Assembly: GCA_934095825.1 (NCBI GenBank)
Contig: CAKOKQ010000016.1
Span: 1-31,578 of the forward strand
DNA from: an uncultured Bacilli bacterium
GTDB lineage: Bacteria > Bacillota_I > Bacilli_A > RF39 > UBA660
DNA: 31,578 nucleotides
Reading direction: 5' to 3'
Under the pieces are notes generated by a model. It saw only the letters and a list, made by a program, of their open reading frames with translations, did not search any database and was not told the origin of the DNA. This document shows positions 9,228 through 16,384 of this stretch, in pieces (position 1 is the stretch's first letter; each line of letters starts with the position of its first letter). Position numbers and translations under genes: made by a program.

Positions 9228-9309
9228 AAGTAACTGGGGCCATTTTTGATAAGAGAATTATAAATAAACCATACTAAAATATTTATATTTTTTTAGGCCC
9301 CAGTTACTT
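9228..9309. repeat. 14-bp perfect inverted repeat with 54-bp AT-rich interior
   Basis: AAGTAACTGGGGCC (9228-9241) and GGCCCCAGTTACTT (9296-9309) are exact inverted copies. The right arm overlaps the stop codon of the minus-strand surface-protein gene. The arms are much richer in G and C than anything nearby. There is no T run directly after either arm, so it is not a simple terminator. Confidence 0.8.
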
Positions 9310-11272
9310 AATTAGTTTCTACTACAAACGGATCATTTGCAGTACCAATTCCTTCAGTTATTTTAACATCTGATTTTAAATTTATAACAGGACGGACACC
9401 AAGATCGTTATGGACGCCCCAAAAGCCCAAGTAACCATCATTATGTTGTATCCATCCATTTGAATAGCCGTACGACGAATAGAAGCTAGAAGGAGACATG
9501 GTCCAGTAATGTTCTGGTGAATAAACCCATGCTAGTTTATTGATATGTGAATTATCCATACCAGCAAATACTAACTCATCATATGTTATTAAACCGACTG
9601 GATATGTTAAAGCCTTATTACCAATACTCGAATCAGCTATTGTGTATAAATCTCTAGATAGTTCTGGACAAGAAAATATTGGCGATTTATTTTCAAATCT
9701 CTTATATGCTCCGAAATAACTATAACTTGAAGTGCTAATTCCATCGCCACTTCGTAATGTTCTATCACCACAGAAACCTACAGCATTTGATACATAACTA
9801 CTGTATCCTTTATCAACAATATTAGTTTTATACCAATTATCTACAGTCGTTTTAATCGCTGACGATGTTGTATTTGTATGGACTTCATCAAATGTTGTGC
9901 CATCGGGGTTGCCATACATATAGCCGACATAAGCTGGATCATTATATTTACTATTAAACTGCGAATTTCCAATGGTCTGATTTACACCAGTGGCATTCTT
10001 TACTGTTCCATCATATATTAATCTTATGGAGCCATCACCATTAATTCTTACAATTTGCCAATAGATATTAGCAAAATAAACAATATTATTTTTAACATTT
10101 CCACGGTAGTAATAAGTCGTACCGTAATCATCCATTTCTTGATATAAACCTTTATCAGATTTATCTGTTTCTAATTCTGCTTCTATTAAGGTAATTACAT
10201 TTAAGTTATAAGTTATACTGTCATATGAAACATTATTCCATGTTGTTTCGCCGGTTGTCTTTGACGCACTAGTTACTTGATAGATTATCGTATCTCCAGT
10301 TCCACGAGTGACATACATTTTTTCGCTGGTTTGATTATAAGACATATATTCAGCTTGAAAGTAATACTTAGTATTGCCACTGAAATCAATTTCAGTGGGG
10401 TCTACATAAACGGGATTTGATAATGAATATCTGCCGTTTGAACTATCAAAGGTTTTAGTTGTAAACAAGACAATTTTAGCTTCGTCCGCACTTAAATCGC
10501 TCATTTGGTCATCGCTTTTAATTGCTGTACTTGCTGGTTTTGTAGATGATACCGTTGCTGTACTTCCTGTTTTTTCGACCCATTTAATTATTGGAGCAGT
10601 CTGACTTAAATCTACTGCTTGTTTACTAGCAATCTTTGTCTTAGCTATTTCGGGAGTAGTTTGATATTCATTGGCAAGGATTGCATCTCCTAACTTATTA
10701 TAACCAGCTGTTACAGGACTATAACTACTAGGTTCTGAGACTGTAACTATTTTTGACTTAAATACCTTATTCATCGCATCATCATTTATGGTTACATCTT
10801 CATCCATCCAGAAAGATATCGTATAATCTATTGAATCGCCGGCTCCCAAGTAACCTTCGGCAATAGTCCTTGCTTCCGTTGAACCACTCATTGTTGTTGT
10901 AGCTTTTTTATAACTATCTAAGGTTGTAATGGCATCACTGTTAATTTTAGTAGCTATAAACTTGCTATTTAAAGTTGTACCTTCTAACATTTCTAAATTA
11001 ACATAATAATGGGCAAAAATTGAACAACTATTTCTTAAAGTAAAACTATATGGTTTTAATTTTAACCCTTCAGCATCAGTTATTGGATAAGCATTAGTTA
11101 AATTAATTTCATCTTTTTCTTCCGCCAATTCAATATTAAAACAACCAGATGTTCCTTTATTAGCATTATCACTTATAAATGTAAAACGCCAGTAAGCATA
11201 AGATAAACCTATACTAACTAAAGTTATAATTAAACAGATAATTATTAGACTAAATTTACTTTTCTTTTTCAT
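9308..11272 (-). CDS. Membrane-anchored extracellular protein with DUF6273-like C-terminal domain
   Basis: The 654-residue protein starts MKKKSK, with a hydrophobic helix at about 7-26 ending SYAYW, like the signal anchors of TasA/camelysin-type and related surface proteins. Residues about 30-200 look like a beta-sandwich. A Thr/Ser-rich middle follows. From about residue 385 it resembles the DUF6273 family: a YYRGNVKNN/ANIYWQIVRING segment, then HYWTMSPSS and LGVRPVINLKSD near the end. There is no LPxTG-like signal. Start choice: AAGGA at 11281-11285 is 8 bases before the ATG at 11272; a longer in-frame extension to 11350 lacks such a site. The gene is visibly less AT-rich than its neighbours and is boxed in by repeats on both sides, so it may be a mobile or switchable surface gene. 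Its function is unknown. Confidence 0.85.
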   Translation of the reverse strand: MKKKSKFSLIIICLIITLVSIGLSYAYWRFTFISDNANKGTSGCFNIELAEEKDEINLTNAYPITDAEGLKLKPYSFTLRNSCSIFAHYYVNLEMLEGTTLNSKFIATKINSDAITTLDSYKKATTTMSGSTEARTIAEGYLGAGDSIDYTISFWMDEDVTINDDAMNKVFKSKIVTVSEPSSYSPVTAGYNKLGDAILANEYQTTPEIAKTKIASKQAVDLSQTAPIIKWVEKTGSTATVSSTKPASTAIKSDDQMSDLSADEAKIVLFTTKTFDSSNGRYSLSNPVYVDPTEIDFSGNTKYYFQAEYMSYNQTSEKMYVTRGTGDTIIYQVTSASKTTGETTWNNVSYDSITYNLNVITLIEAELETDKSDKGLYQEMDDYGTTYYYRGNVKNNIVYFANIYWQIVRINGDGSIRLIYDGTVKNATGVNQTIGNSQFNSKYNDPAYVGYMYGNPDGTTFDEVHTNTTSSAIKTTVDNWYKTNIVDKGYSSYVSNAVGFCGDRTLRSGDGISTSSYSYFGAYKRFENKSPIFSCPELSRDLYTIADSSIGNKALTYPVGLITYDELVFAGMDNSHINKLAWVYSPEHYWTMSPSSFYSSYGYSNGWIQHNDGYLGFWGVHNDLGVRPVINLKSDVKITEGIGTANDPFVVETN

Positions 11273-11366
11273 GACAAATATCCTTACTACTTTTATTATT
11301 ACCCAAATTTTAAAAATAATTACTAAATTAGTGTAACTCATAATAACCACTAATCCGTATTTACGG

Positions 11367-11393
11367 TTTCATAGAGTATGTAACTCTATGAAA
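11367..11393 (+). repeat. Recombination-site-like palindrome, left copy
   Basis: Arm TTTCATAGAGT, spacer ATGTA, arm ACTCTATGAAA: perfect 11-bp inverted arms around a 5-base asymmetric spacer. The layout matches sites of tyrosine recombinases and DNA invertases. It is preceded by TTACGG and followed by AAT, as is the right copy. Confidence 0.7.
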
Positions 11394-11435
11394 AATGGAC
11401 CGTGGGACCAGTATTTATCTAGGCTTAATAATAAT

Positions 11436-11547
11436 TTGACTAGAAATTTTGACTATAATAAAATTAAATTATTTGACTATTAAATGGCTAGTAAACCCCT
11501 ATAAATACAGGAATTAAACTAATATATTCTGACTAGGAATTTGACTA
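11436..11547 (+). repeat. Cluster of TTGACTA heptamers
   Basis: TTGACTA occurs at 11436, 11449, 11473 and 11541, and CTGACTA at 11530. The pairs 11436/11449 and 11530/11541 sit in a longer imperfect repeat (TTGACTAGAAATTTTGAC against CTGACTAGGAATTTGAC). They could be -35 boxes or regulator sites. All face rightward, away from the surface-protein gene in the present orientation. Confidence 0.5.
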
Positions 11548-11632
11548 CAAAGATTAGAAATATTCTCTTTAAAAAGTCTAAAAACTATGGTATATTTAAT
11601 ATATAAGTTAAAAATAAGTACTGAAATTACGG

Positions 11633-11659
11633 TTTCATAGAGTTACATACTCTACGAAA
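11633..11659 (+). repeat. Recombination-site-like palindrome, right copy
   Basis: Arm TTTCATAGAGT, spacer TACAT, arm ACTCTACGAAA: the same arms as the left copy with one mismatch, but the spacer is the reverse complement of the left spacer. The outer flanks (TTACGG before, AAT after) are in direct orientation. Confidence 0.7.
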
Positions 11660-11707
11660 AATCTTTGTTTTAAAGATAAGTTTATCCTAAAATAGCTATT
11701 TTATACT

Positions 11708-11736
11708 AAAAAAAGTAGGTCATCAAAACCTACTTT
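11708..11736 (-). terminator. Terminator of the gmk-methyltransferase operon
   Basis: AAAGTAGGT and ACCTACTTT form a perfect 9-bp stem with a 7-base loop followed by T on the minus strand. It overlaps the stop codon of the methyltransferase. It is also part of the right copy (11711-11748) of the 38-bp flanking repeat. Confidence 0.88.
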
Positions 11737-11748
11737 AATTTATATCTT
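11711..11748 (+). repeat. Right copy of the 38-bp flanking repeat
   Basis: Matches 9065-9102 at 33 of 38 positions in the same orientation. It includes the methyltransferase terminator and its last four codons. Confidence 0.6.
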
Positions 11749-12505
11749 TTTTAACAATATCTAAAACATGTCTAGAATATCCTAAATAATAAGGAGATTC
11801 ACATCTTTGGAAATGAAATTCTAAGTACTTATTAAATTCATCTATACTCATTTTATTAATTATTGGTCTTATATATTCTGTCATACCTTCTTGAGAGATT
11901 AATTTTTCTCTTTTTAAATGGCATATCTTATTAATATTAGCAATTGATTCTAATGTATCAAAACTATATAAAGTAGTCTCATTATCTTTAATAATAAACT
12001 TATCATCATACATATTATCATCTAAAATATGACCATCAATAAAACCATGTTTTAAAATAGCAAAGTCATTAAGACAGTAAACAATTAAAAGATAACCATT
12101 ATTCTTTAAATGCTTTAATACCTCTTTAATAGCGCCCACTTTATCTTTGCCAAAAAGGTGGTAGATAGGACCAAAAAGCAAGATTACATCATAAGTTTCA
12201 TTACCTAAAAACTCCAAGTTAAGAGCATTACCTAAATAGGTTTTAACCTTTTTACTTTTACTTTCAATGACTTTTAAATTATGTTTAACTAGTTCCACGG
12301 CTGTAATATCATAACCTAAATTGCTTAAATAAAGACTATATTTTCCCGTACCAGCCCCAACATCTAAGATTTTGGGCTTATTAAAATGTTCTAAAACTTC
12401 TTTAATATACTTAATTGTTGTTTGAAATTCAACTATTCCATGTCTAGTTTCCAGACGCTTATCCTCATTAAATTTATTATAATAATTATTTAATAACTCA
12501 TTCAT
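11735..12505 (-). CDS. Class I SAM-dependent methyltransferase, substrate unknown
   Basis: The 256-residue protein has the SAM-binding motif I ILDVGAGTGKY at 46-56, an acidic residue at the end of the second strand (AVELV), and motif IV/post-IV as YDVILLFGPIYHLFG. The fold is clear, but the C-terminal 100 residues, which would set the substrate, are not a family I can name. Its start overlaps the end of the guanylate kinase gene by 8 bases, so the two are translationally coupled. Confidence 0.88.
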   Translation of the reverse strand: MNELLNNYYNKFNEDKRLETRHGIVEFQTTIKYIKEVLEHFNKPKILDVGAGTGKYSLYLSNLGYDITAVELVKHNLKVIESKSKKVKTYLGNALNLEFLGNETYDVILLFGPIYHLFGKDKVGAIKEVLKHLKNNGYLLIVYCLNDFAILKHGFIDGHILDDNMYDDKFIIKDNETTLYSFDTLESIANINKICHLKREKLISQEGMTEYIRPIINKMSIDEFNKYLEFHFQRCESPYYLGYSRHVLDIVKKDIN

Positions 12506-13196
12506 TTATATTTTCCGTTACTTTAACATGATTTACAAACTCTACATCATCTCTTAAGCCCTCATGGAGTTCTTCTTCCGCATTACCAACATAAACATCT
12601 TCAATACGCGAAACACGCAAACGCTCCGCAATTAAAATTGCTTCAACTTTTTTAACAGCCGTATCTAAATCATCATTAATAACAACATAGTTATAATTAT
12701 TATAGTAATTGATCTCTTGATAAGCTTTCTTAAATCTTTCAATAATCTTTTCAGTGTCTTCGGTATTACGATTCTTTAATCTTCTTACTAATTCTCGCAT
12801 AGAAGGGGGCATAATAAAGATAAAAATAGCATTAGGAAATTCTTCCTTTATTTTTAAAGCTCCTTGAATTTCAATTTCTAAAATAACATCTTTACCCTGA
12901 CTTAAAAAATTTTGAATCTTTGATTTTGGGGTCCCATAATAATTATCATTATAAGTAGCATATTCTAAAAAATCATTATTTTTAATATGCTCCTCAAATT
13001 CTTCCTTACTAACAAAAAAATAATCAATCCCATCAATCTCGGAACCACGGGGTTTTCTTGAAGTCATAGAAATAGATAGCCAAAAATTATGATAATAGTT
13101 TTTAAGTTCATTAATAATACTATCTTTTCCCGCTCCTGATGGACCACTTAAAACAATTAAATTGCCTTGTTCCTGTTCTTTCAAAATTTCACTCAT
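12498..13196 (-). CDS. gmk: Guanylate kinase
   Basis: The 232-residue enzyme phosphorylates GMP to GDP with ATP in purine nucleotide synthesis. The P-loop GPSGAGKDS is at 18-26, the GMP-binding segment reads TSRKPRGSEIDGIDYFFVS, the LEIEIQGA strand is present, and the lid holds RLKNRNTEDTEKI. Most guanylate kinases have G-K-G-T in the P-loop, while here it is G-K-D-S. The C-terminus runs about 30 acidic residues past the usual end. AAGGAGG lies 7 bases before the ATG. The gene ends with TGA. Confidence 0.95.
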   Translation of the reverse strand: MSEILKEQEQGNLIVLSGPSGAGKDSIINELKNYYHNFWLSISMTSRKPRGSEIDGIDYFFVSKEEFEEHIKNNDFLEYATYNDNYYGTPKSKIQNFLSQGKDVILEIEIQGALKIKEEFPNAIFIFIMPPSMRELVRRLKNRNTEDTEKIIERFKKAYQEINYYNNYNYVVINDDLDTAVKKVEAILIAERLRVSRIEDVYVGNAEEELHEGLRDDVEFVNHVKVTENINE

Positions 13197-13221
13197 ACAT
13201 AATCCTCCTTAAATTTTTTCT

Positions 13222-13251
13222 AGTATACCATGTAATTATAATTTTTGTAAA
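13222..13251 (-). promoter_or_regulatory. gmk promoter
   Basis: On the minus strand TTTACA (13251-13246), an 18-base spacer, and TATACT (13227-13222) lie about 26 bases before the gmk start. Confidence 0.6.
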
Positions 13252-13322
13252 CGATTAATAAATAAGATAGTATTTTTGATTATTTTCGGGTATAATACAT
13301 ATTAGAAAGAGAGAATTGGTTT

Positions 13323-13619
13323 ATGGAAAAAATTAAATTAACGGAAGTAAAAGTAAATAAGGAACTTAAAGAGTCTTGTGATTTATTATTTCAACATTTA
13401 GGACTAGATACAGAGACGGCTATTAATATTTTCTTAGCAGCATCTCTTCGTGATATGGGTATTCCTTTTCATGTTGGTTTTGATGATGATTTTGATGACT
13501 TTGATGATTGTTGTGGACATTGTTGCTGTGATGATGATGACTGTGATTGTGATGGCGATTGCGATTGTGAAGATTGCTGCTGTGATGATGACTGCGATTG
13601 TAAGCATAAAGAAAAATAA
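13323..13619 (+). CDS. RelB/DinJ-like protein with Cys/Asp-rich, probably metal-binding tail
   Basis: This 98-residue protein has two halves. Residues 1-52 resemble RelB/DinJ antitoxins: a ribbon strand (KLTEVKVNKELKE) and helices with the characteristic LGLDTETAINIFL and GIPF. Residues 53-98 are almost only Asp and Cys: I count 14 Cys in 36 residues in CC, CCC and CDC groups, plus two His, ending KHKEK. Such a tail should bind soft or transition metals, as metallothioneins do. No toxin of the YafQ/RelE type is adjacent; the next gene is murE. It may therefore be a free-standing regulator or a metal-linked protein rather than half of a toxin-antitoxin pair. The upstream TATAAT is at 13291-13296. 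The reading frame is sound because the alternating GAT/TGT pattern also opens other frames, but only this one has the RelB-like start. Confidence 0.8.
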   Translation: MEKIKLTEVKVNKELKESCDLLFQHLGLDTETAINIFLAASLRDMGIPFHVGFDDDFDDFDDCCGHCCCDDDDCDCDGDCDCEDCCCDDDCDCKHKEK

Positions 13620-13641
13620 TTTTTTTGAAAATTGTTTGCAT

Positions 13642-13771
13642 TTTAAAGCTTAAGAGAGTATTAAGTGTTAAATCTATTATATGTTTAATTTAAAGTCTTT
13701 AGGTTACTTCCTTAAAGGCTTTTTTCTTAAACTTTTGGGTTTACACTTAAAATTTAAATCAAAGCTTTAAA
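13642..13771. repeat. Nested inverted repeats around a terminator
   Basis: Three stems nest around the terminator: TTTAAAGCTT (13642-13651) with AAGCTTTAAA (13762-13771); TTAAGTGT (13661-13668) with ACACTTAA (13743-13750); GTTTAA (13683-13688) with TTAAAC (13727-13732). The whole could be one long folded RNA, a cruciform, or the remains of a small palindromic element. Confidence 0.5.
13691..13726 (+). terminator. Terminator of the RelB-like gene
   Basis: AGTCTTTAGG and CCTTAAAGGCT pair, with one wobble or bulge, around TTACTT, followed by six T. It is about 70 bases after the stop codon. Confidence 0.75.
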
Positions 13772-13784
13772 TATTAAAAAAATG

Positions 13785-13837
13785 TTACAAATTAAAAGAT
13801 ATATTATATAATAAACTTGAAAAGGCATAATCCTTTT
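13785..13837 (+). promoter_or_regulatory. murE promoter and leader hairpin
   Basis: TTACAA (13785-13790), a 16-base spacer and TATAAT (13807-13812) make a good promoter. The leader then holds AAAAGG/CCTTTT at about 13820-13837, a small hairpin with no T tail beyond the stem. Confidence 0.65.
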
Positions 13838-13874
13838 TAAAAATGAACTTATATATAATAGAGAAGGAGATATT

Positions 13875-15224
13875 ATGATTAAAATAAAAACAGATTCAAG
13901 AAAAGTAGTGGCAGGTGATACTTTTGTAGCCATTAAAGGTCTTACAGTCGATGGTCATGATTTTATTGAAAAAGCTATTGAAAATGGAGCCACCAAAATA
14001 GTTTGTGAACATGGAAGCTATGCGGTAGAAACTTTAGTTGTTCCTAATACCAAAGAGTGGTTACAACAATACTTACTTGATAACTATAAAGAGGAAGTTA
14101 ATAAAATTAAATTAATTGGAATGACGGGTACTAATGGTAAGACTACAACTTGTTTTCTTACTTATCAAATGCTTTTAAGTCTAGGGAAAAAAGCGGCTTA
14201 CATGGGGACAATTGGTTTTTATATGCCAAATGTTAAAAGAGAACTAAATAATACCACGCCTGAAATATTAGATGTTTATAGTCTAATTATCGAGGCTATC
14301 GAGGCGGGGTGTGAATACTTTGTTATGGAAGTATCCAGTCATTCCTTAGTTGAAAAAAGAATTGAAGGTTTAGAGTTTACGGTAGAAGCTTTCTCTAATT
14401 TAACCGAAGATCACTTAGATTTTCATAAGACCATGGAAAATTATCTTCATGCCAAAATGTTGATTTTAGATCAATTAAAAGGAACAATTATTGTTAATAA
14501 TGATGATCCTTATGCTAAGTATTTTGAAACAAAAAGCTATAAGACTTTAGGTTATAATGGTAAAGATTATCAAATTTTAAATTATGAAGAAACTGATAAA
14601 GGTACTTTAATTAAGTTTAAAGCCGGTAAAGAGTATAGGGTAGAAACTAATTTAAAATGTAAATATAACATTTATAACTATTTAACCGCCTTAGGCATTT
14701 TAAATACATTAGGCTTTAGCATTGAAGATATTATTGAAATTACGAAAGATATTTATGCCCCTAGGGGTCGTTGTGAACAAATAAGAGTTAGAAATAGTTA
14801 TGCCGTTATTGATTATGCTCATACTCCTGATGCTGTGGAAAAAATTATTACTTCCTTTTTAGAAAATAAGAAGGGTAAAATTATTACGATTGTTGGTTGT
14901 GGTGGCGATAGAGACCCATTAAAAAGACCAATTATGGGTGAGATTGCTAGTCGTTTAAGTGATTATGTTATATTTACCAGTGATAATCCTAGAACCGAAG
15001 ATCCTAATAAAATTTTAGAAGACATTTTAAAGGGTGTTACTAAAGATAATTATGAAGTAGAAATAGATAGACCTACAGCAATTAAAAAAGGACTTGATAT
15101 GTTAGGGGATAACGATATACTACTTATTTTAGGAAAGGGTCATGAAGATTACCAAATTATTGGGCATACCAAACATCATTTAGATGATTTAGAAGAAGTT
15201 AAGAAGTACTTGGGGTTAATGTAA
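13875..15224 (+). CDS. murE: MurE, UDP-MurNAc-L-Ala-D-Glu:meso-diaminopimelate ligase
   Basis: The 449-residue enzyme adds the third residue to the peptidoglycan stem peptide in the cytosol. It shows the UDP-binding start TDSRKVVAGDTFVAIKG, the ATP loop GMTGTNGKTTT at 82-92, the TTPE substrate motif at 127-130, the lysine expected to be carbamylated in HAKM (Lys194), YAHTPDA at 314-320, and DNPR at 370-373. DNPR is the signature of meso-diaminopimelate-adding enzymes, in contrast to lysine-adding ones. The protein is shorter than the usual 480-500 residues because the N-terminal domain is compact. GAAGGAG lies just before ATG. It stands alone here, not in a mur/fts cluster. Confidence 0.95.
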   Translation: MIKIKTDSRKVVAGDTFVAIKGLTVDGHDFIEKAIENGATKIVCEHGSYAVETLVVPNTKEWLQQYLLDNYKEEVNKIKLIGMTGTNGKTTTCFLTYQMLLSLGKKAAYMGTIGFYMPNVKRELNNTTPEILDVYSLIIEAIEAGCEYFVMEVSSHSLVEKRIEGLEFTVEAFSNLTEDHLDFHKTMENYLHAKMLILDQLKGTIIVNNDDPYAKYFETKSYKTLGYNGKDYQILNYEETDKGTLIKFKAGKEYRVETNLKCKYNIYNYLTALGILNTLGFSIEDIIEITKDIYAPRGRCEQIRVRNSYAVIDYAHTPDAVEKIITSFLENKKGKIITIVGCGGDRDPLKRPIMGEIASRLSDYVIFTSDNPRTEDPNKILEDILKGVTKDNYEVEIDRPTAIKKGLDMLGDNDILLILGKGHEDYQIIGHTKHHLDDLEEVKKYLGLM

Positions 15225-15259
15225 GTACTTTTTTCTTTTAATATATGCAAATTAAATTT

Positions 15260-15339
15260 ACAAATTGCCGAACAAAAAATCTACAAATTACCGACTGAAA
15301 AAGCCACAAATTACCGAATAAAAAAACATAAATTGTTAA
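15260..15339 (+). repeat. Tandem array of ACAAATTACCGA boxes, 23-bp period
   Basis: ACAAATTGCCGA at 15260, ACAAATTACCGA at 15283 and again at 15306 are spaced exactly 23 bases apart, with a degenerate fourth copy near 15328. The bases between boxes are A-rich and not conserved. It lies between murE and the DUF3419 gene, with no obvious partner gene. Confidence 0.75.
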
Positions 15340-15425
15340 AAAGTAATTGACTTTTAGAAATAAACAGCCGAAAATAGATAATCATGTTATTAAAAGAACT
15401 TAATTAAAGAAAGGAAAGTAGGGAT

Positions 15426-16361
15426 ATGTTAAAAAATATTTATGAACGCCTCCAATTAGAAAAATTACTTAAAAATAAAACTGCTACCAATGATTTTGAC
15501 GCTTTTACGAGATGCTCACCCGCCTATTTAGCAACCAATGAAAATCAAGCCGCGGCCTTAGAAAATTTTGAGGTTAAAGATAAAGATGTTTTATGCGTAA
15601 CTTCGAGTGGAGATTTTGCGTTAAATGCCCTAAGTCTTGGGGCTAGAAAAGTTACTACTTTTGATATTAATAAATTTGCTAAGTATGTCTTAGAATTAAA
15701 AGTGGCTACTGTTAAAACTTATCCTGATGAAACCCTTTATGCTAGTTTTTGGTTAAGTAATTCCCCAACATTTTTATCATATACTAAATTTTTAGAGATT
15801 AGAGGTAACTTAAGTAAAGAAGCTTATGATTTTTGGAATTATGTTTATACTTATTTAAACAATAATAAAAATACTTTAGATAATACCGATTTTTTCCGTA
15901 ATACTATTTATAATACTATTACTTTACAAGAAAAATTTAATTTATATTATAAAAAAAGTTATTATGAACAATTAAGAAAAAGAATACTTATGACTAATAT
16001 AGATAGTTATGATTTAGATATTACCAAAATTAATACTTTAAAAAGTAATTATCAATTTGATGTTGTTTATTTATCTAATATATTACAGTATTATGCTACT
16101 ATTAATGCTTTAGATAGTAAAGAAAAAGTATATAGATTTTTAGAGTCTATAAAAAAAGAATTACTTAAGAATAATGGGACTTTAGTAGCTAGTTATAACT
16201 TCTTTGGGTGTTTAGTTGAATTTATTGATAATTTAGCCTTCGATCCAAGAGATGTTACTAATTATTTAATTTTAAAGTATCCCCAAGATTATAAATTAAT
16301 TACCATTGCGGGTCTTTGTCCTGATTTAGATGATGGGATATGTTTATCTAAGAAAATATGA
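15426..16361 (+). CDS. DUF3419 family protein (BtaA-like aminocarboxypropyl transferase fold)
   Basis: The 311-residue protein has the DUF3419 beginning (RCSPAYLATNENQAAALENF) and a SAM-binding region CVTSSGDFALNALSLGARKVTTFDIN. A second conserved block reads YDVVYLSNIL-like (FDVVYLSNILQYY). The characterised relative BtaA moves the 3-amino-3-carboxypropyl group of SAM to diacylglycerol in betaine lipid synthesis. Bacterial DUF3419 proteins of this size are mostly uncharacterised, so lipid modification is only a possibility. It starts an apparent operon with the next two genes (gaps of 23 and 27 bases). Confidence 0.82.
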   Translation: MLKNIYERLQLEKLLKNKTATNDFDAFTRCSPAYLATNENQAAALENFEVKDKDVLCVTSSGDFALNALSLGARKVTTFDINKFAKYVLELKVATVKTYPDETLYASFWLSNSPTFLSYTKFLEIRGNLSKEAYDFWNYVYTYLNNNKNTLDNTDFFRNTIYNTITLQEKFNLYYKKSYYEQLRKRILMTNIDSYDLDITKINTLKSNYQFDVVYLSNILQYYATINALDSKEKVYRFLESIKKELLKNNGTLVASYNFFGCLVEFIDNLAFDPRDVTNYLILKYPQDYKLITIAGLCPDLDDGICLSKKI

Positions 16362-16384
16362 TAGAATAATATTGGAGGGATAAT

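Larger units (their letters stand above)
11273..11734. other. Gene-free 462-bp control region between surface protein and methyltransferase
   Basis: I see no gene here. It contains a 12-bp palindrome CCGTATTTACGG (11355-11366), two recombination-site-like palindromes (11367-11393 and 11633-11659), several TTGACTA boxes between them, and the methyltransferase terminator at the right edge. On the minus strand, TTACAC with TTAAAA 17 bases downstream, between the left palindrome and the gene, is a weak possible promoter. The segment between the palindromes has no clearly better one. Confidence 0.6.

Noticed and set aside
13323..13619. Type II toxin-antitoxin pair
   Set aside because: The RelB/DinJ-like half is present, but no RelE/YafQ-like toxin frame lies on either side.
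13423..13653. Open frames in other phases over the Cys/Asp tail
   Set aside because: The GAT/TGT alternation opens His/Asn/Ser-rich and Met/Val/Ile-rich frames by itself; only the frame from 13323 has a family-like start.
13875..15224. Mycoplasma genetic code with TGA as tryptophan
   Set aside because: Trp is TGG throughout and several genes end on TGA at the expected place, so the standard bacterial code applies.
15260..15339. CRISPR array
   Set aside because: Repeat boxes are 12 bases, the 11-base spacers are A-rich and similar, there are only three good copies and no cas genes.
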